Source of the DNA: Schizophyllum amplum
Taxonomy: Eukaryota; Basidiomycota; Agaricomycetes; Agaricales; Schizophyllaceae
Assembly (NCBI GenBank): GCA_007026445.1
Contig: VDMD01000001.1
Coordinates: 3,410,001 to 3,474,000 of the forward strand
Length of the DNA stretch: 64,000 bases
Reading direction: 5' to 3'
In this document: piece by piece, positions 11,716 to 23,852 of the stretch
Numbering within the stretch: the first letter of the stretch is position 1
Layout: the number at the start of each line of letters is the position of its first letter
Translations under genes and position numbers: made by a program
The notes under the pieces: generated by a model
The model's input: the letters and a program-made list of their open reading frames with translations, nothing else
Databases searched by the model: none
What the model was told of the DNA's origin: nothing

Positions 11716-11875
11716 GGCCGTCGAACCGTGCGAGTGGTTGCGTCACAGGAGCAAAGCAGTTCCCGACCATAGCATCATGCATCGCTTCTCCATTTGTAAT
11801 TTAGTTCCGCCGCCGTGGGGCCCCGGCCCCGATGCCCACCATAAATCCAAGATAAATTAGCAGAGAAAATGGAGG

Positions 11876-14800
11876 TCAGCCACGACGGAACAGCCGAAAG
11901 CTCAGCGCGCGCAGGCGGTCGACAAAGCCTTGTCCCCATGCAAAGGATTCCTCCAGGAGCCCATCAAGCCCCCCTCGCTCGTCAAATGACGCGTGCTGAC
12001 CGGGCTTCTCAGTAGCAATAAAGCGAAGCACGTCCTTCACCGTCACTAGCCCTACCAGGCGTCCTTGGTCCTCCACCAGAATGACGCGAGGCCTGCGCTC
12101 TCTGTCAGAAGCGACCTGAAAGCGATCAGAAGAACAGACGCACCCCATGCGTTTGAACAGTTGCATCACGATTTCCAGAGGGAGGTGTGGAGACACACTA
12201 AATGGCGTCTGTGGGGCCGCGGGCCATCAGCCATCATCTTCATTGACGAGCACACGCGCAGCGCCCATGCCTCGCATACATACCTGATTCACCCAGGGCC
12301 ACAGCTTCAGACCCTCTTGTGATGCTGTGGCGTCCAAAACTTCCAGTGGAAGATCGTCCTCTATTCCGACAGACTGCCCGTCACCGAGCTCCGTCACATC
12401 TCGCTCATTTTCGTCGTGTGGCATGAAGATACAGGGAGTGTCATCAGTGATTCCCTGTACCTTCCGCGCGCGCTCTGAAAGATAGCCGGCGTCAACAACT
12501 ACGACACGTTTCCCTGCGAAGTGCCTACCAATGACATAACGAATTTCCGACCGCCCAATGTAGCCCTGGATGACTCGCCGATGTCCTGCAGCGGGCGCAG
12601 CGACAATCGGGAAGCCTTTCACGCTAGTCGACCCAAGTTGAGCCTCTGCTCATCGTCAGACCTCTCCTGCATCCGAAATGAGGGCGCCAACTCACCCACG
12701 TCCTTCACAGTCATTCCCGTGTCCTCCAACACGTGTAGATCTTTTTTCATAGCCGCGGAGACTGGGGGGAAATGAGGCCTTCCACAAGCAGACAAAGGGT
12801 CGCTTCGCTCACCAGACACGTTGTACGCATGGTCTTCCTTCTCCAAGATAGGGAACCCATTGAACCGTATGGATTCGTCCGCGATGCCTGGAGTACCGAG
12901 GAAGTCCCCTACCGCCTTCGTCACGAGAAGGACGATCTGGACGAAAAAATCCCCATGTCATCATTATACCCCACGGCCTGAGATCACGACTTACCATCGT
13001 CGGCAGGATGTAGGTCAGGGCACCGGTTAGTTCGAACATGATGACGACGACGGTGACAGTGATGCGCATGACGCCGCTGCAACCTACCTTCAGCCACGAA
13101 CGTCTCTGCCCACAGGACTAACGCTGCACATACCTCAGCGTCGCTGCTGCGCCGAGGAAGGCATACGTCCCCGGCGTGATGCAGGGTAAGTCGGGGTTGC
13201 ACACAGCGAATATACCAGACTGCGGGTAGGCTCTGCAGAAAAGACTAGGATTAGCTCTCATTCCAGCCTTCAGTCACTGGCTAACTGACCTGTAAAGAGC
13301 GCGAACGATGATGCCTACCATCCTCCCGAAGTAGGCGCCGACAGCCATCGACGGTACGAATATACCGGCTGGTACCTTCGAGCCATACGAAATGACAACT
13401 AGGCCGGTGCGCAATAAAGTCGCCAGGAAGAGAGAATTGACCATGCGCCACTGCATTGAGGTCCTACAAAGGGGCTAGTTCACGTCGTGCGTGTCATCGC
13501 AGGCGCTTGCGCACTCACTGACAGAGCGCTCCTGCAGTGTTGTCACATTCCTTGAAGAGGATGGCCATACTCTCGGTCATGTCAATCCTCAAGAAGCGGT
13601 TGAAATATCCTGGAGGACCGGTGTCAAATGATGCTCGTGCACAAGCATAACACCCACCTATCATAGCGGTGACGGTGGCGAGGAAGACCGCTTCGGCGAC
13701 ACCATGATTCGCAAGGTGTTTTCGCCTGAAAGCGGCTACTTGCATATTGAACTTCACCACGAACGCTCCGTAAAGCCCCTGTTCTGATTCTCAGTTCTGT
13801 TGTCTCGACCTGCAGGTCGGTATTTACCCCGAATATACCGAGAATGACGAAGAACATGATCTCGAAGAAATGCCAGTCGCGATCGTAGGTGACCTGGAAT
13901 AATACTAGCTTCCCGGTACGGTATGGGTTCATTGCCTGCGCAATGTCAGATTGAAGGTCATCTCTTGTAAATATGTACGCACGGATAGTGTGAAAGTCGC
14001 CATAAGCGCGCAGAAGAAACTCCGCCACATCGTCTTGATGCTGAAGGAGTGGCTCATTTCCTGTGCAGCGCATGAATATCAAGCATCTCAAGGTAATGAA
14101 GTTTATGCACCTCGATGGAGAACAGCACTCCTCCGATAGGCGCGCCGAAGGCGACTGCTACTCCGGCAGCAGAAGCAGCTGTGACGATGTCGCGCATTCT
14201 TCCTGAACCGCGTAAGCTGATACACTTTATAGCTCGCGTCTCGCACACCTTGATTCCGCCTGAACTTTGAGAACCAGCCAGCGACAGTGTATCCTACACA
14301 ACTCGCGACGTGCACGGAAGGGCCTTCCTTGCCGACAGAAAGTCCTGACGCAATGACAAGTGGCTGACAATGGAGGTCAGGGGAAGCACGAGGTTACCAA
14401 TAACATAGCGCCTACCAATGTGATGCTCTTCACGAACAACGTCGCGAAGCCCAGGAAGCCTTGCATGATGAACCCCGCCAGTATGCACTTGATCTCTGAG
14501 ATGCCAGACCCTGCGGCGTACTTCGCCAGCGAGCGCACAAGGTGGGCGGCTAGGAATGAGAAGCTCATCTGGAGGAATTGTTAGAACGGAACGGGGATGC
14601 AACAAGGGGGCTACGCACAGCAAACAAGACGTAGATGAACCACCGCGCGACGGTGACGGTACTCCAGGGCCGCCATGACTCGCACGCGTCGGGCTCCTCC
14701 GCGTCCGCGTCGATCTCCCAGCAGCAGAAATTCTGGTTGAGCCACCACCCATCGGAGCAGTACCCCATCTTCAAGTCAGACAGCCATTCGGTCACAATGG

Positions 14801-15263
14801 AGATCAGCGCCGCATTGATGCCGATGCAGATACCTGGGAAGCGATTAGTGGCCGCCCGCGAGGGATATGGAAGGCTACGCACCGACCAGACTGACCACCA
14901 GCCAACTCTGCGACGCGTTGAGCGCGCGTCGCGCCTGGGCGTAGAGCCAGACGCCCGTACGGCCTCGTCCGTTGTGCAGCGCCGCGTTCAGCTTACGCTC
15001 GTCTCGTATTCGTCTGTTGCGCTCCAGTATAGCATCCTGTACCCAGTCTTACAGCAGGAGTGAGTCCACATTTGCATAGCATGAATCGAAGAAGTACCTA
15101 TTGTCGTGAAGTCCTCATACCGCCTGGGCGAAGTCAGTCGCATTCCCTCCGCGATGGGCGAGCGCACGCACCGTATCTGTTCCAGTTCCTCTCCGTGGTC
15201 CTCGTCTATCACAGTCGTATAGCGCCCACCGCGCGTCTCGTGTGGACCTTCCGAGCGCGCCAT
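11876..15263 (-). CDS. CLC-type chloride channel/transporter with C-terminal CBS pair
   Basis: Voltage-gated CLC family anion channel or Cl-/H+ exchanger of intracellular membranes (yeast Gef1 class). ATG at 15263 ([20 protein letters not shown]), TGA at 11876-11878; about a dozen introns. Signatures in order: the cytosolic N-terminus ending [13 protein letters not shown]; the first helix with [20 protein letters not shown]; then [30 protein letters not shown], containing the GKEGP selectivity motif with the gating glutamate; [14 protein letters not shown]; and [18 protein letters not shown]. Two CBS domains follow: the first around GFPIVAAP...[11 protein letters not shown], the second [24 protein letters not shown]. 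The GKEGP and GxFxP elements are intact, so it should be functional. It is followed on the same strand by the small ORF and preceded by PIG-U. Confidence 0.93.
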
Positions 15264-15550
15264 GACCGTGCGGGGCAAGCTGTTGGCACGCGACAAGGAC
15301 GATCAGGTTACCCGTTTTGGAAGGTATTGTTGTCGCCCTTGTGGCGGATATCAATGTGCCTCGAGCATTCCCGATGGGGACAAGTCGTCGACTTCTTTTG
15401 TCAAGGAAAGGTTCGGTGAAACCGGAGGTACTTACCAGGTAGGAGCATGGCAGGTGAACGGTCCCTCAAGCGGATGCCCCAAAGGAAACATCATACACGC
15501 ATAGCTAGGAAGCAAGCCCGTCATGTCAATGTATACCACACTAAGTACCA

Positions 15551-17157
15551 CTACTCCTGTGATACAGAGAAGCCTTCCTTCTCCGGACCAATAGCTATCC
15601 GCAAGCCCGCCCAGACGCATTCAATCAATGCCGCGCCGTTTGCGCAAGCGAAGACTAATGTGGACGCGTAGAAGAAATTCGCGTTGCCGGTGCCCTGGTA
15701 GAGCCACAGATGATGGAACATGGGCATAAGGAGTGCCGCATGTAGATGAAGCAGGGCAGTGACGATGGGGTGTCGGAAGTCTGCACACAAATTAGAACGA
15801 AGCCAGCTCGGAATGACAACACGTACATGGGTATATCTCTGGGAACAATACATGCATCGACAAAAAGAGCCCTGGATCAGATATCGTCGGGTATGCCTTG
15901 AACGTGCCCAAGACGCCAATCAGCAGAAATGCCGCATAGAGCATATCATGCCTGCCAAAATTGAGGCAAATCGTGAGATAAAAAGAGCGGAAGACACACT
16001 GAAATTTGATGCACATCGGAGCGATGTAGATGAGTAGGTGGACCTAGTTGACTTTAGTATACCCGCCGGAGACGGAGGCGCACGGACTGACCGAGAAGAC
16101 CATCAGGAAGAAGGGCCGGAAGTGGTCGAACATTTCCGTGAAGAAATACCACCACAATCCCGGATTGGGCGTCAAGTCCGGAAGAGTTAGGCTGTCCATC
16201 GTCAGACCTGGATTGCAATGAACGATGTGCGCCTACCTGACACCCCAGGTCTGTGGCATCCAGGTGCATCCCCCTGCCACCACAGCGGACGTAAGCGTCA
16301 GGGAGGCCGTGTAGGCGGCTAGCTCAGCCACCAGGGGGACAAGCTTCCTAATCTCGGATTGGAATGGGCGCGGGGAGGCCAGTTGTGATGTCGGTGAGGT
16401 GAGGAGCAGAAGTAGTGTCGGCGCCATCAGCAATAGTGAAGACAGGGACATTTGAAGCAGGAGAGCTAAGCAGAATATCGCAGCAGAAGCCTTCCCTGCC
16501 ACAGCTGTAAGCGGAACCTCTGTCGTAAACTGAGGCGGGGCATACCTCGAGACGCGAACATGAGGGCCAGCAGGGCTAATGCGTTCTCGAGTGAGGAGGA
16601 AGACAGGGCTAGTGTCGGGAGGAGCACATAAGGATTGAGGAGATATCTGCAGCTCTGTCAACACACGCACAGCAGGAACAGGCAGGAGACGCACGCTGCA
16701 GCTACGATCCAGTCTCGCGAGCTTTCTGGCACCTTTTGGCGACTCCTCCATATCGATACGAGGGACCACGCCGCCACAGCATCAGCTGCTGTCCATAGCA
16801 AGTGTGCCGCCCAGCGCGAATTTGGGAGCACGGTCGTGAAGAATGAGAGCAGGAGGGGGGACTAGGGCAGTCAGGCAGTGAGATCGACAAGTGGAGTAAC
16901 GCGGCATACGTGATGGAATACACCTCCAGAGTAAGGATTGACGCCAAGGTTATACAGATATATGCCCTCCTGTACTGAGGCGCGTTATTCGGTGAGCTAA
17001 GGAGTACGAGAGGTGCCGCACGGTGTGAGTACGAGGTGAGCGGAGAGGACAGCAGCGCGTCGTGCTTCAAAGCATCGGGGAAGCTCGTCTGAGTCAGAAT
17101 AAGGCGAGCGGAGACAAGCAGAGGGAAGGCGACGCGAAATTTCGCCAGTGCAGACAT
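15551..17157 (-). CDS. PIGU: GPI transamidase subunit PIG-U (yeast Gab1/Cdc91)
   Basis: Multi-pass ER membrane protein of the GPI-anchor transamidase complex, which attaches GPI to secreted proteins. ATG at 17157 ([21 protein letters not shown]), TAG at 15551-15553. After splicing, the conserved [20 protein letters not shown] segment is recovered (PIG-U class: LGxxPYSGxVFHxxPL). Also present are [18 protein letters not shown], the most typical family stretch, then [38 protein letters not shown], and [22 protein letters not shown] near the C-terminus. Multiple hydrophobic segments support 8 or more TM helices. It lies 287 bp upstream of the CLC gene on the same strand. Assignment rests on the motif set and is secure; exact intron ends between 16060 and 16560 are less certain. 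Confidence 0.88.
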
Positions 17158-17350
17158 GCAGACGAGATGGAGGCGGAGGACAACACGTGTCCGTGATGGC
17201 TGAGCTGTTGTTGATCGTGGCCGCCCTCTTTCTCCTCACATCCGTCCTCCTTGTCGACAACATGTCTGTAATCTCTTGCCTTGTGCTCTCAAGGTCCTCC
17301 GAGCGCGTCTATAAACCTAACAATACATTGTGCGCAGCGTGTCTACGCTC

Positions 17351-18271
17351 TCATTCGATCTTCTTCTTCAAATCCAACCACACATCCATCATATTCCACA
17401 CGGTTTCCTGCTCCTCCGTCCACTCCTGCTCCTTCTCCTTCACACACTCCGCGCACAGGCCTTTCTCCGCCCACCGTATGTTCTTCATCCGCTCCAGCGT
17501 CTCCAATGGTCGACCTACACCGCCGTCAAGAAGAGCCGGCGAGATCACAAGATCCATCCACGTATCCGCAAACACGTCCGTGCATGCTCTGTGGGGCGTC
17601 GCGGCGGGGGTGAACAATGTCGGGGTGATATGATCGACCATGGACGCGAGGAGGCGATCTAGGACGGCCTTGTCGGACGCAGCGATGGACGCGTCGCCTT
17701 CGAGGTGGAAGTGATCAGAATGAAGCAGGCTGTACAGAAGTCCTTTGCGTATCTGAGGACGCAGCTGAGCGAACACAATGCGCGCAGAAGGGGGGTACAG
17801 CACGCACCGACTCGTCTACTTCCAACTCTCGGGCTAGCGCTAAGGCAGCAACGAGGTCATCCTCGGGATGCGTGAACGGCTGGGGCCCGCTGGAGAATGT
17901 GTCCGCGAACAAGTTTGATGCGAAGTCGTACATCTTTGGCAAGTCGAGCTGCGATGGACTCGTTACCCGCAACATGGCTGCGAGGCGGGGGAACGGTGCA
18001 TCTCGCGATAGAGGACTGGTGTCCACGAATACTCGTCAGTCGTAGCGCACATATACAGATGTGTAAAGTATGCTACTCACACATCGTGATAGAGGTGCTC
18101 GAGGAGTACGATCAGGTCTTCGGCCTGGACATTGTCCAGCGTAATGTCGTCTTGATCAAACGACAGGCGCGAGTGTCTTTTCAAGAGACCGTGGTGGATC
18201 TTGAACGAGGTGCCCTGAGCACGTACAGTCAGTGACCCGTCCGGAAACCAAAAGCGTTCGTTGCTGGACAT
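17351..18271 (-). CDS. BTB/POZ domain protein
   Basis: Three exons, ATG at 18271 (MSSNERFWFPDGSLTVRAQGTSF), stop just before 17351. The N-terminus is a BTB fold of the expanded Agaricomycete type: FWFPDGSLTVRAQGTSFKIHHG, then HSRLSFDQDDITLDNVQAED, then LIVLLEHLYHDV. Residues after ~75 continue with helical repeats (RDAPFPRLAAMLRVTSPSQL, KMYDFASNLFADTF) and an end rich in acidic residues and Cys (GLCAECVKEKEQEWTEEQE). BTB proteins mostly work as dimeric adaptors, often for cullin-3 ligases; no second domain reveals the partner here. A tRNA gene on the other strand starts 112 bp upstream of its start. Confidence 0.82.
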
Positions 18272-18382
18272 CGCGATCGGATGAGAATCATGAACGCCGG
18301 GCGCCTATTGAAGTTGATCTGGTTCTGATGATAGACATGCAGATGTTGCGAAGATGGAATTTTCTATCTTTTGTCAACCATC

Positions 18383-18456
18383 GGGTCGGTGGCGTAGTTG
18401 GTTATCGCATCTGTCTAACACACAGAAGGTCCTCAGTTCGAACCTGGGCCGACTCA
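18383..18456 (+). tRNA. tRNA-Val(AAC)
   Basis: A full cloverleaf can be drawn without an intron. The acceptor stem pairs GGGTCGG with CCGACTC (one G-T pair). The D arm is GCG...CGC with the TAGTTGGTTAT loop. The anticodon stem pairs TCTGT with ACAGA around loop CTAACAC, giving anticodon AAC. The variable loop is AGGTC. The T stem pairs CTCAG with CTGGG around TTCGAAC, and the discriminator base is A. A TTTTT Pol III terminator follows 18 bp later. The internal A box (TGGCGTAGTTGG) and B box (GTTCGAACC) fit consensus. Confidence 0.93.
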
Positions 18457-18474
18457 GCGAGAATGCTCTCGTAC

Positions 18475-18479
18475 TTTTT
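18475..18479 (+). terminator. Pol III terminator of tRNA-Val
   Basis: A run of five T on the sense strand, 18 bp after the tRNA discriminator base, the usual RNA polymerase III stop signal. Confidence 0.7.
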
Positions 18480-18578
18480 GCTGTCATACCAGGGTACACT
18501 CTATGTACATGGATGGTCTCGGGCACAATTCATATTCAGTCCGTTTTTTCTAACATCTCTGCCATCTCGCAAGCAAAT

Positions 18579-19856
18579 CTAAGAATCGATCTTCTGCGCA
18601 TCCAGGTAAGGCTTGAGAACCTGCTGTACAAAGCCTTCGATCGTGCCCTGCTTGACGCCGAGCGCCTCCAGCCTTGGGTCGGGTATCTGCAGGTCCTTGT
18701 ATCTGTCGAACTCCAGGTAGAAATCGATCTAGGCGAAGCAGATCATCAGCTTTCATTCACTACAGAGCGACAGACACGGCTAAAGCTTACCATCTCGTCA
18801 ACCGGCTCAAAACCTAGCTTATAGACGCGTTCGACGGTGATGGGCTTGCCAAGCTCTGCAACAAGGTACGGTCAGCGATATCCACGCAAGGACGGGTAGA
18901 AGAGGCGCATACCTTTCGAGATGATATCGAGGACCTCACCGAATTTCGCGGCGACGATTCCGAGATGGAAGTCCTGGTTGTTGATGTCGGAGAGCTTGTC
19001 GGTGTAATTCTTCATCAGTGCAGTTACAGCAAGGCCCATATCACGACTGATCCAGTTGGCGTTGAGCCCGCAGTTGAGGTCGGGGCGGCTCTTGATGTGG
19101 TACCCGTCGGTGGTCTTCTTGATGGGTACGCTAGGGTCGTTGAGGAGTGAGAAGTTATGAGGTTTCCAGTGGACTCACGTCGTCATGAAATTCTCCAGGA
19201 AGAAGCCACCCACGATACAGGCATTTGGCAAGCCGGACGCCTTCAAGTACGTTGCAAGCTTCGCCTTCTCTGCGCAGAAGGTCAGGTAAAATCATGCGAC
19301 TACCCAGATGAACGCTCGCTACCTTCGAAATGCGACGCTTTCGTGAACTTGCCGCCGGAAAGCTCAGCCAAGCTCGGCAGAGAGCTGCTGGATGTGAGCA
19401 GTAATACTCACATCAATGTGCCACCCACCTGAGCACAAAAAACTTGACGCCTTCCTCTTCAGCCGCGTCCATCATGTTCTTGCCCTGAACAGTCTCGGAG
19501 AGAGGCGTGAACGGAACGGTGACCTAACCTGAGTGAGCACGCAGCAGGAAAGACCAGCAACTTGAGCATACGCCGAAGGCACACTCGGCGCCAGCAAGGG
19601 CCCTCTTGACCGCCTCCTTATCGCCCATGTTCGCCTCAGCGATCTGACAACCGCGAGCGGCAAGCGCACGAGCGGAGTCGGAGTTGGCATTGCGCGTCAC
19701 GGCTCGGGGCACAAATGTGCCGTCCTTCAAAAGGGCGTTGACGACGGACAATCCTACCAGTAGATATGAGCTATTGGAAGATGCGAGTGGCAAATAAACA
19801 TCGATAGACCTACCTTGAAGGCCGGTGCCGCCGAAGACAGTAGCGATTCTGGACAT
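18579..19856 (-). CDS. NmrA-like / isoflavone-reductase-like NAD(P)-binding protein
   Basis: Atypical short-chain dehydrogenase of the NmrA family. ATG at 19856 begins MSRIATVFGGTGLQG, the glycine-rich GGTGxQG nucleotide-binding loop. Then come VVNALLKDGTFVPRAVTRN, ARALAARGCQIAEANMGDKE and KRALAGAECAFG, VTVPFTPLSETVQGKNMMDAAEEEGVKFFV, and LSGGKFTKASHFE, where the Lys is in the position expected for this family. The C-terminus is GTIEGFVQQVLKPYLDAQKIDS before TAG 18579-18581. About 300 residues in several exons. Members bind NADP and act as redox-sensing regulators or reductases; the substrate cannot be told from sequence. Confidence 0.88.
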
Positions 19857-20558
19857 CGTGGTTCTGCAGCGTTATGTCGTTGCAGGCAAAGGCCCCCAGA
19901 TTGAAGCAAGGTGAGGGTGGAAGGGTGGGCCACCCCTTTTATGCGCCGCAAAGAAGGTAGTCGTTTCTGGAGAACGGGTAGTAGCCGATTTCTGGCGCCA
20001 TAGAAGAGAATCATATTCGATGCCGAAGCACGTTTCGAACGGGTCGCTTCCGGGACCCACGATAAGTCAGTTCTCATTGCAAGGGTCGATACAGCATCGT
20101 GAGCTGCACAGTAACATCGTTCGGTACAGAGTACACTGTACTTCGCTGCGAACCGCTGCATGAAGGGTTTTATTACGGTTGGTGAATGGAGAGATCAAGC
20201 AGGCATGTAATTGTCGTTTGGAGACCCCTCCGTAAGTGCAGGCCACGATTCTGCATAAGGAAGAGAGCCAGAAGGATAAGAGAGGACCTCAAAGCTGACA
20301 GCATGAGAGACAAGGTTGATGTTTGACCAGTGTTTGGCTGATGTTGGATCACGCTTCGAGTACGGGCCGGTCACGGGCCGTGCTCGCGACTGTTGACCCA
20401 GCCCAAATGGTGTGCAGTGCAGCGGCCAGCTCGTTTATCATGTTTGTGATTCCAATTTAGCCGCTAAAGTGTACATGTCATTCTTGTATGATGATTCCAT
20501 AGGTCAGGGTATAGCATATTCTACAGGGACCTTGCCACACGCACAAATAACCACTACA
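19857..20558. other. promoter of the NmrA-like gene and 3' region of ATG3
   Basis: About 700 bp, no gene seen. A GGGCCGGTCACGGGCCG near-repeat lies close to 20365-20382; its role is unknown. Confidence 0.4.
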
Positions 20559-21974
20559 TTAGAAGGCCGTCGTCGAGTCCACCTCGATCGTCGGGACGAT
20601 GGATGCGATAAACTTCAGGAAGACGACCAAGTAGAAGTCCACGCGCATGCCTGTCACCTCCTCATCCTCGTCCACGGGAGGTGCCTCCTTTATGGTGCCG
20701 CTCGCTTTGCGGCCGAACCACCGCTTCTTCTCCCCCTTGCCAAAGGACTTCTTCTGCGCCAGCTGCTCTTCAACGACGCTATTGTTCATGCGCTCGATGA
20801 CCTTCTTCATAACGCTAGCATGCTTGCAAGGGTGCACAGACGCGGCTTGCAGCGATGAAGAGTGGGGGAAAGCCTCGATGGTCACGGTCTTGAACGCATG
20901 GTCTGCAGAGACATCTTGGAAGATTTGAGACGGCGTGAGCGGATTCCGATTCTATAAGGGAGTGTCAGGATGCATGAAGACAAGCAGCAGTTGGTCGCGC
21001 ACCTCGTCGTAGCCTAGTAGCCAGATCCGTGGCGTCTGATAGTACTTGTCGTATGTGATCATGACATCGTACGTTCGGACTTGCAGCAGGTTCCCCTTGG
21101 CAACCTCGATGTCGCTGAAGATGAATAAATAAAATGTAGAAGACTGCTGCACAACACGCACCTCGCCTCAAGAACGCCTGACGGCTTTGCAGCCGGCTTC
21201 GGCGCGGCAGCCGCCTCATCGCCCTCCTCCAGCTCATCCTCCTCCATGTCAGGGATATCATCCAGATCTGGCGTCGCGTCTGCGGCGCCAGCGCCAATGG
21301 ACATGTTAGCAACACCCGCGGAGAGACCCCCGTCGTTGTGGCCATCGTCATCGGGGATGTCCTCGATCTCGCCTGGGTTCGCGGCGTCGGCGTTGCCTTT
21401 GCGCCCTGCGTGCGTCTCTACCCACTCGTCCTCTTTGTCGCCCCCTCCTGCTGCCTCTGAGAAGTCGAGAAGGCGCTCGCCATCCTCGTCAGCATCGGTG
21501 TACGCGAGGGATGTAGCGCGGCGTAGGCAGGGAACACCGTGGGTGATAAGGTACTGCTTGTCTGCCGGAAGGTACTCGCGAACCTTCGATGGGTCGCCTT
21601 TCTCCCTATGCAGAAGGACGTGAGAGGAGCAGGCCCCTTGCAGCGATCTTACGCACCATTTCCAGACGGGGAACTTGTATGTCAGAAAGTCTCCAGCAGC
21701 GACAAACTCCTCTGAATGACAGGACAGACATCAGCCAAATGTAGGAGAGCTTGGCTGCATACACACCTGGATTGATGCGTCCATGCTCCTTAAACTTGCT
21801 CTCTTTGAGAACCTAACGCGCGATATGTCAGATTCGCGCATGGGGCAGCGACCAGAACGCGTCGTCTTACAGGACTGAGGTAGTCGCGCACAGCCCAGTA
21901 TTGTTGCTGAACAGGCGTCAGATGCGCACGACGAGAGCGACGGACAGAAGAAACGCAACCTGTATCGCGTGCAT
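20559..21974 (-). CDS. ATG3: autophagy E2-like enzyme ATG3
   Basis: E2-like enzyme that transfers Atg8 from its C-terminal Gly to phosphatidylethanolamine during autophagosome formation. Exon 1 is tiny: ATG at 21974 gives MHAIQ, spliced to [13 protein letters not shown], the characteristic membrane-binding N-terminal helix. Next come [33 protein letters not shown], the long acidic flexible region with [11 protein letters not shown] (E1-interacting part), and the E2 core [23 protein letters not shown]. The catalytic cysteine lies in [33 protein letters not shown] ends the protein at TAA 20559-20561. The HPC motif is intact. The usual YDYT ending is replaced by VDSTTAF. The Ala/Lys insertion between [17 protein letters not shown] and [15 protein letters not shown] is typical of basidiomycete ATG3. 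Confidence 0.95.
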
Positions 21975-22208
21975 GACGGAAGAAGTGAGTAGGTCAAGGT
22001 CAAGAGGTCAATCGATTTGGGGCATGCCATGCCTCGCTTCCATAAATGGGCGCCTCACGCCCACCTGTCCTTTGTGGCGTCGAACATCTTCGTCTGCAAC
22101 TTTGCTTCGACATAAACAAGGCTCACGGCTAAGTACTAGACGCCTACGGGCGTGCGCACCCAAAATATATGCCAGGTAAATAAAGACACAAAGGAAACCC
22201 TGCGAGGT

Positions 22209-23596
22209 TCAAGCAACCGCCTCAACTGCAGCCGCCTTCTCCTTCCGCTTCTTATCCTTCTTCGCCTTTTTGCGAGCGGCCTTGTCATCGTTTGTGCTAT
22301 CTTCCATAGCTGTAGCGCTGTCTTCCTGCTGAGCTTTGTGCTCAGCCTTCGCGTCTGCGTCCACAGGGGCCGCCTCGGCATCATGCTCGGGTCGTTGCTC
22401 CTTCCCCTTGCGCTCCTTTTTCTCCTTCTTCCGCCTCGCCTTGCCATCCTCGTCGGCATCCACAACGGCAGCTTCTGAGTGTTTCTGTTTCTTGACTTTC
22501 TTGGCGGACTCCGTTGTGCTGTCCCCCATTTCGACATCGCAGCTGGATATCTTCGCGCCCTCCGCTGCTACGTTCGTCATGGAGTCCGTCTGTGCACAAA
22601 CGATGAGCAGGAGTACGACATAAAGATGGTGGAAACTGATCACCGCATCTTTCTTCTTGCTCTTGTCCTTCTTCTTCTTCTTCCCCTCCGCTAGCTGGGG
22701 AACGTCCTCCGTGCTCGAATTCGGTTCTTGCGATGTCAGCGCGACTGACGCTTGATCGTTGTCCTGCATACCTCTTCAGCGATGGCTCAAGCAAATACAA
22801 TGAGGAGAGCTCACCTCAGAGGCGGCCTTTGCCCTTTTCGCCTTCTTTTTCTCCTTCTTGCTAAGTTTGTCCGCAGAAGGGACAGCCTCAACTTCCTCGT
22901 CCGCCCGCTGTTTTTTCTGCTTCGGTTCTTGTGAAGCAGCCTGTACCGTGGTGTTAGCGAACTCTACAACGCAAAGTGTTGCACTGACCGATTCTTCGCC
23001 TTGCGATTTGCGCTTTTTGCTTTTCTTGTCATCTTTTTCGTTCACGAGGGGATCTGTCGCGGAAGACGCGTCGTGGACTGCGACGGCTGGTGGCGGAGCT
23101 GCAGGCGCTTCTGGCGCGATTTCTTCTGAAACAGGTGCAGTCTGTTGCGTGTGCCCATTCACGTTGTTGTGTCCACCACGCCCCCGGCCTCCTGCACCAC
23201 CACGACCTCCACGGGCAGACGCACCGTTCTGCTGGGCGTGACCGTTGTGCTAAGGATCGTGCATTAGCCAGACGCTCATATGCACATGAGAAAACGCACC
23301 TTCGGCCCCTTGTACAGACCCTTCTGATACTTCTCAGCCTCGCTGACGCAAGAGGTATGTGTCTTCCATTGAGCAGGCGTGTAGAAGGACGTGCTGCAGT
23401 CTATGCAATCGAACCCACCGCTGCATCGGCTGCTGTGCTGATCGAGCTTGGGTTTCTTGACAACATCGCCGCAGCCTGCGCGTATAATGAAAAAGGAGAA
23501 AGGGGGGCTCGAGAGGTCTCATACCGTTGCACCTATGTAGTCAGGTCAGTAGGGACCTATACACGATGAATCGTTTGCGTACTGGAAGGACACCAT
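22209..23596 (-). CDS. LYAR-type C2HC zinc-finger nucleolar protein
   Basis: Similar to LYAR, a nucleolar protein linked to rRNA processing and growth control. ATG at 23596; exon 1 (23583-23596, 14 nt) plus an 8-nt exon (23525-23532) plus the next exon rebuild MVSFQCNGCGDVVKKPKLDQH, followed by SSRCSGGFDCIDCSTSFY and WKTHTSCVSEAEKY. This has the paired Cys/His pattern of the LYAR zinc finger and is followed by GLYKGPK. The rest is low-complexity: a GARGGRGGAGGRGRGG-like RGG patch and then long Lys/Glu/Ala tracts (KKKKKDKSKKKD, KARRKKEKKERKGKE) typical of nucleolar proteins. TGA at 22209-22211. The repeated Lys-rich blocks produce long false frames on the other strand. Confidence 0.88.
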
Positions 23597-23852
23597 TAGC
23601 CGAGATCACTGAAGCAATCTGCAGTGGTCGGGTAATTGACTTGTTAGCGCGAAGTAGGGTTGAGCAGGAGCAACTTGGGAGCAGCACTAGTAGTAGAAAG
23701 AGAAGGGATTGAACTCATTCAGGCTCGACGGACGCCGCAAATTCCTAGATCAAAAAAATGGACAAGTCGGGCCGAACGGCCGATTCCATTGTTCTCTTCT
23801 GCTTCCATTGTATTCCTGCCCCGACGCGCGTCCATGAATTACAACCTGATAA

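Noticed and set aside
15263..15296. Upstream extension of the CLC start
   Set aside because: The extra residues begin with TTG, not ATG; the first in-frame ATG is at 15263.
23641..23760. Possible minus-strand tRNA (GTTCAATCC-like element)
   Set aside because: Only a T-loop-like motif is present; no acceptor, D or anticodon stem can be folded around it.
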